Positions 62,035 to 64,000 of a stretch of 64,000 nt of DNA are shown here, one piece after another. The notes under the pieces were generated by a model, which saw only the letters and a list, made by a program, of their open reading frames with translations, was not told where the DNA came from and searched no databases. Positions within the stretch are counted from its first letter, which is position 1. Every line of letters starts with the position of its first letter. Source of the DNA: Sulfitobacter dubius (GTDB taxonomy: Bacteria > Pseudomonadota > Alphaproteobacteria > Rhodobacterales > Rhodobacteraceae); assembly GCF_900113435.1 (NCBI RefSeq), contig NZ_FOPG01000004.1, positions 1 through 64,000 on the forward strand. The letters run 5' to 3'. Both the position numbers and the translations under genes were made by a program.

Positions 62035-63261
62035 TTGCAAAAGATCACATTGCCCGAAAGGCCCGATTGGCGTGCCCATGCGGAGGAGGTTGGCTTTACC
62101 TTTGCCGATATGCACGGCGAGCCGTATTGGGACGAAAGTTCGGCCTATGCGCTGTCGCTTGAGCAGGTTGAAAACGACATCGAAGACCCCTCGACCGAGC
62201 TTCACGCCATGTGTCGCGAGGCCGTGGCCGAGATCATTGCCAGCGAGGAATTGATGACGCGGCTGGCCATTCCCGACGCGCATCGCGATCTCGTGGCAGA
62301 AAGCTGGCGCCGGGGCGATCCAGAAATCTACGGGCGTTTTGATCTGGCCTATGACGGCGCGCGCCCGGCCAAGCTGCTAGAATATAACGCCGACACGCCG
62401 ACTTCGCTTTACGAGAGCGCCGCCTTTCAATGGCAATGGCTTGAGGATCAGTTGAAGGCAGGCGTTTTGCCGGAAGGGACGGATCAGTTCAACGGCATCC
62501 ACGAAGCATTGGTCGCCCGTTTTGCCGATGTCTTCGAACCGGACAGCGACCTGCATTTCACCGCTGTGGCAGACAATCCCGAAGACTACGGCACCGTCGA
62601 AGCAATGGGCTGGGCCGCGCGCGAGGCGGGCTTGGGCGCGCATTACTGTGACCTCGACAAAATCGCGCTGAGCGATGATGGTCAATTTCTTGACGATCAA
62701 GACCGCCGCATCGCCGTGCTGTTCAAGCTCTACCCGTGGGAAGACCTGCTGCGCGATGACTATGCCGCGCATATCCAAGGGTCGGGCTGCCTGTTTCTGG
62801 AACCCGCGTGGAAGGCGCTGCTGTCGAATAAGGGCCTCTTGCCCGTTCTGTGGCAGATGTTCGAGGGGCATCCCAATCTGCTGCCCGCCTTTTTTGAGGC
62901 AGATGTGGCGGAGGCGCTTTCCGGTCGTGGCCCTGCCGCCCCCGGCTGCGCGGAGGCTTTTGACCGCGTGGCAGCCGATCTAGCGGAAGCGCATGTGCGC
63001 AAGCCAATCCTCTCGCGCGAGGGGGCGTCGGTGACGATCCACCAATCGGGTAAGGTGATCGAACAGTCAAAAAACACCGACTACGCCGACCATCCGCGCA
63101 TTGTCCAAGCCTATGCGCCCCTGCCTGAATTTGACGGTTTCCGCCCCGTGATCGGGTCTTGGATCGTCGGTGAGACCTGCGCCGGCATCGGCATCCGCGA
63201 GGACCACTCCCGCATCACGCAGGATTTGTCCCGCTTCAAACCGCACTACATTCTCGCATAA
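62035..63261 (+). CDS. Glutathionylspermidine synthase family protein, YgiC-like
   Basis: This 408-residue ATP-grasp-type protein is related to the synthetase half of glutathionylspermidine synthase and to E. coli YgiC/YjfC (about 386). It has the family block EYNADTPTSLYESAAFQW near residues 116-133, LFKLYPWE near 223-230 and the late IGSWIVGETCAGIGIRED block. TTG at 62035 is preferred because GGGGGAG lies 7 bases upstream and the family starts near that point; an in-frame TTG at 61981 lacks this. Substrates of YgiC proteins are not known. It is followed 39 bp later by a YgiB-like lipoprotein gene. Confidence 0.87.
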   Translation: MQKITLPERPDWRAHAEEVGFTFADMHGEPYWDESSAYALSLEQVENDIEDPSTELHAMCREAVAEIIASEELMTRLAIPDAHRDLVAESWRRGDPEIYGRFDLAYDGARPAKLLEYNADTPTSLYESAAFQWQWLEDQLKAGVLPEGTDQFNGIHEALVARFADVFEPDSDLHFTAVADNPEDYGTVEAMGWAAREAGLGAHYCDLDKIALSDDGQFLDDQDRRIAVLFKLYPWEDLLRDDYAAHIQGSGCLFLEPAWKALLSNKGLLPVLWQMFEGHPNLLPAFFEADVAEALSGRGPAAPGCAEAFDRVAADLAEAHVRKPILSREGASVTIHQSGKVIEQSKNTDYADHPRIVQAYAPLPEFDGFRPVIGSWIVGETCAGIGIREDHSRITQDLSRFKPHYILA

Positions 63262-63300
63262 CCCATTGCTCCGCAGCCCCTTGGCAGAAAGACAATCACC

Positions 63301-63879
63301 ATGACCAAACGCTCGAAACGGGTTTCCATCGCCATCGTCGGCGCCGCCGCCTTCACGCTTGCTGGCTGTGAGGAGGAAAAGGTCGACGCGGCCGCCTTCC
63401 CTGACCTGCAAAGCTGTCTGGCCGATGCCTCAAGCGGCGGGATGTACACCCAGCAACAATGCGAAACCGCCTTTGATGAGGCGCAAACCCTCCATGTGGA
63501 ATCCGCACCGCGCTACGACAGTCTTGAGGTCTGCGAAGAGCAGCATGGCGCAGGCGCTTGTGGCTCTGAAGAAGCCGCGACCCAAGGCGGTTCAGGCGGG
63601 GTCTTCATGCCCCTGCTGGCGGGCTATCTGATCGGCAATATGATGAGCAATCGCGCAGGCATGTCCGCCGCGCAACCGCTTTACAAGACCTCCGATGGCC
63701 GCTTCACCAATGCCGCACGCTCCAGCACCTATTCGGCAAATCGCGGCGCGGCCAAGCTCAGCACCTCGCAATTCACCCGGCCCAGCACCACCATCGGCAA
63801 AACCCCGATGACCCGCGCCACAGCCGCATCGCGGGGCGGATTTGGCCGCTCAGGCGGGTCGCGCGGCTTTGGGGGCTGA
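63301..63879 (+). CDS. DUF1190 (YgiB-like) lipoprotein
   Basis: This 192-residue protein has a lipoprotein signal: basic MTKRSKR, a hydrophobic core, then the lipobox LAGC with Cys23 as the lipidated residue. A cysteine-bearing region follows (LQSCLADASSGGMYTQQQC, near 37-55; CEEQHGAGACG near 78-88), then a short hydrophobic glycine-rich stretch. The Ser/Thr/Arg/Gly-rich tail ends RGFGG. This is the YgiB/DUF1190 pattern, and the pairing with a YgiC-like gene is the same as in enterobacteria. Function is unknown; envelope location is expected. Confidence 0.85.
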   Translation: MTKRSKRVSIAIVGAAAFTLAGCEEEKVDAAAFPDLQSCLADASSGGMYTQQQCETAFDEAQTLHVESAPRYDSLEVCEEQHGAGACGSEEAATQGGSGGVFMPLLAGYLIGNMMSNRAGMSAAQPLYKTSDGRFTNAARSSTYSANRGAAKLSTSQFTRPSTTIGKTPMTRATAASRGGFGRSGGSRGFGG

Positions 63880-63885
63880 AGGGCG

Positions 63886-64000
63886 CTAGGTCAGCACATG
63901 GTCGTTCGGTGTCATCAGGGGCGGCGGCGCGCGGTCTAGCGCCTCTGCGGCAGAGACTTCGATGATCCGGCACATGGCATCAAGCGGCAGGCCGTTATGC
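63886..64000 (-). CDS. C-terminal fragment of an unidentified minus-strand protein (5' end outside window)
   Basis: A minus-strand frame is open from the window edge to a TAG at 63886-63888, giving 37 residues that end PLMTPNDHVLT. It is convergent with the YgiB-like gene, 6 bp away, which is a normal spacing for a real gene end. No family could be recognised from so short a piece, and a chance open frame is possible. Confidence 0.4.
   Translation of the reverse strand, partial: HNGLPLDAMCRIIEVSAAEALDRAPPPLMTPNDHVLT

Noticed and set aside
1-64000. CRISPR arrays, tRNA/rRNA genes, prophage or integrative-element ends
   Set aside because: No regularly spaced repeats, no cloverleaf-like gene, no phage structural or integrase gene; the only mobile element seen is the IS30 copy.

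Overview
The window looks like a chromosomal or large-plasmid segment of a marine alphaproteobacterium of the Roseobacter group (Rhodobacterales). This rests on the moderately high GC, the dense ATGA/GTGA-coupled operons, the wealth of peptide-type and sugar ABC importers and the protein style. It is an inference; there is no rRNA or marker gene here. No tRNA, rRNA, CRISPR array or prophage was seen. Every gap between genes is under 300 bases.

Layout. (1) 1-315: tail of a phytoene-dehydrogenase-like oxidoreductase. (2) 358-5457: complete peptide/nickel-type (SBP family 5) ABC importer, 'system A'. (3) 5617-11133: OppABCDF-type oligopeptide importer, 'system B'. (4) 11219-20891: xylose-type operon, with a tandem LacI-type operator, LacI regulator, xylose isomerase, a sugar-phosphate isomerase/epimerase-like protein, a Gfo/Idh/MocA dehydrogenase, an RbsABC-type importer and xylulokinase. 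(5) 20883-32784: apparent catabolic island for a nitrogen-containing compound. It holds three amidohydrolase-superfamily enzymes, an Asp/Glu/hydantoin racemase-family protein, a flavin reductase, another complete SBP5 importer ('system C') and a GntR/FCD regulator. (6) 32800-36475: three-subunit molybdenum hydroxylase resembling E. coli PaoABC but without a Tat signal. (7) 36685-37763: IS30-family insertion sequence with recognisable terminal repeats. (8) 37884-39647: gamma-glutamyltransferase with its own terminator. (9) 39937-42584: nucleotide-sugar epimerase, GNAT acetyltransferase and a polysaccharide-deacetylase-like protein. (10) 42791-48639: Yej-like importer with a fused double ATPase, 'system D'. 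(11) 48767-51166: large MscS-type channel. (12) 51331-58632: tightly coupled glycan operon (nucleotide-sugar dehydrogenase, two MurG-like and two GT4 glycosyltransferases, histidine phosphatase, second polysaccharide-deacetylase-like protein). (13) 58729-61842: very large ABC-exporter-like protein whose ATPase motifs are all degenerate and which carries a C-terminal cyclic-nucleotide-binding-like domain. (14) 62035-63879: YgiC/YgiB-like pair (glutathionylspermidine-synthase family plus DUF1190 lipoprotein). (15) 63886-64000: tail of an unidentified minus-strand gene.

How it fits together. Regions 2-6 read as a nutrient-scavenging block: three peptide-type importers, pentose uptake and isomerisation, and a ring-deaminating or hydrolysing pathway that a molybdenum hydroxylase might feed. 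In systems A, B and C and in the xylose operon a GC-rich hairpin follows the binding-protein gene, which would be expected to raise its transcript level over distal genes. Regions 9 and 12-13 suggest synthesis of an acidic surface glycan or glycoconjugate. The most unusual object is the pseudo-ABC/cyclic-nucleotide-domain protein at 58729-61842 together with the glycosyltransferase operon immediately upstream; this is the best candidate for an undescribed system.
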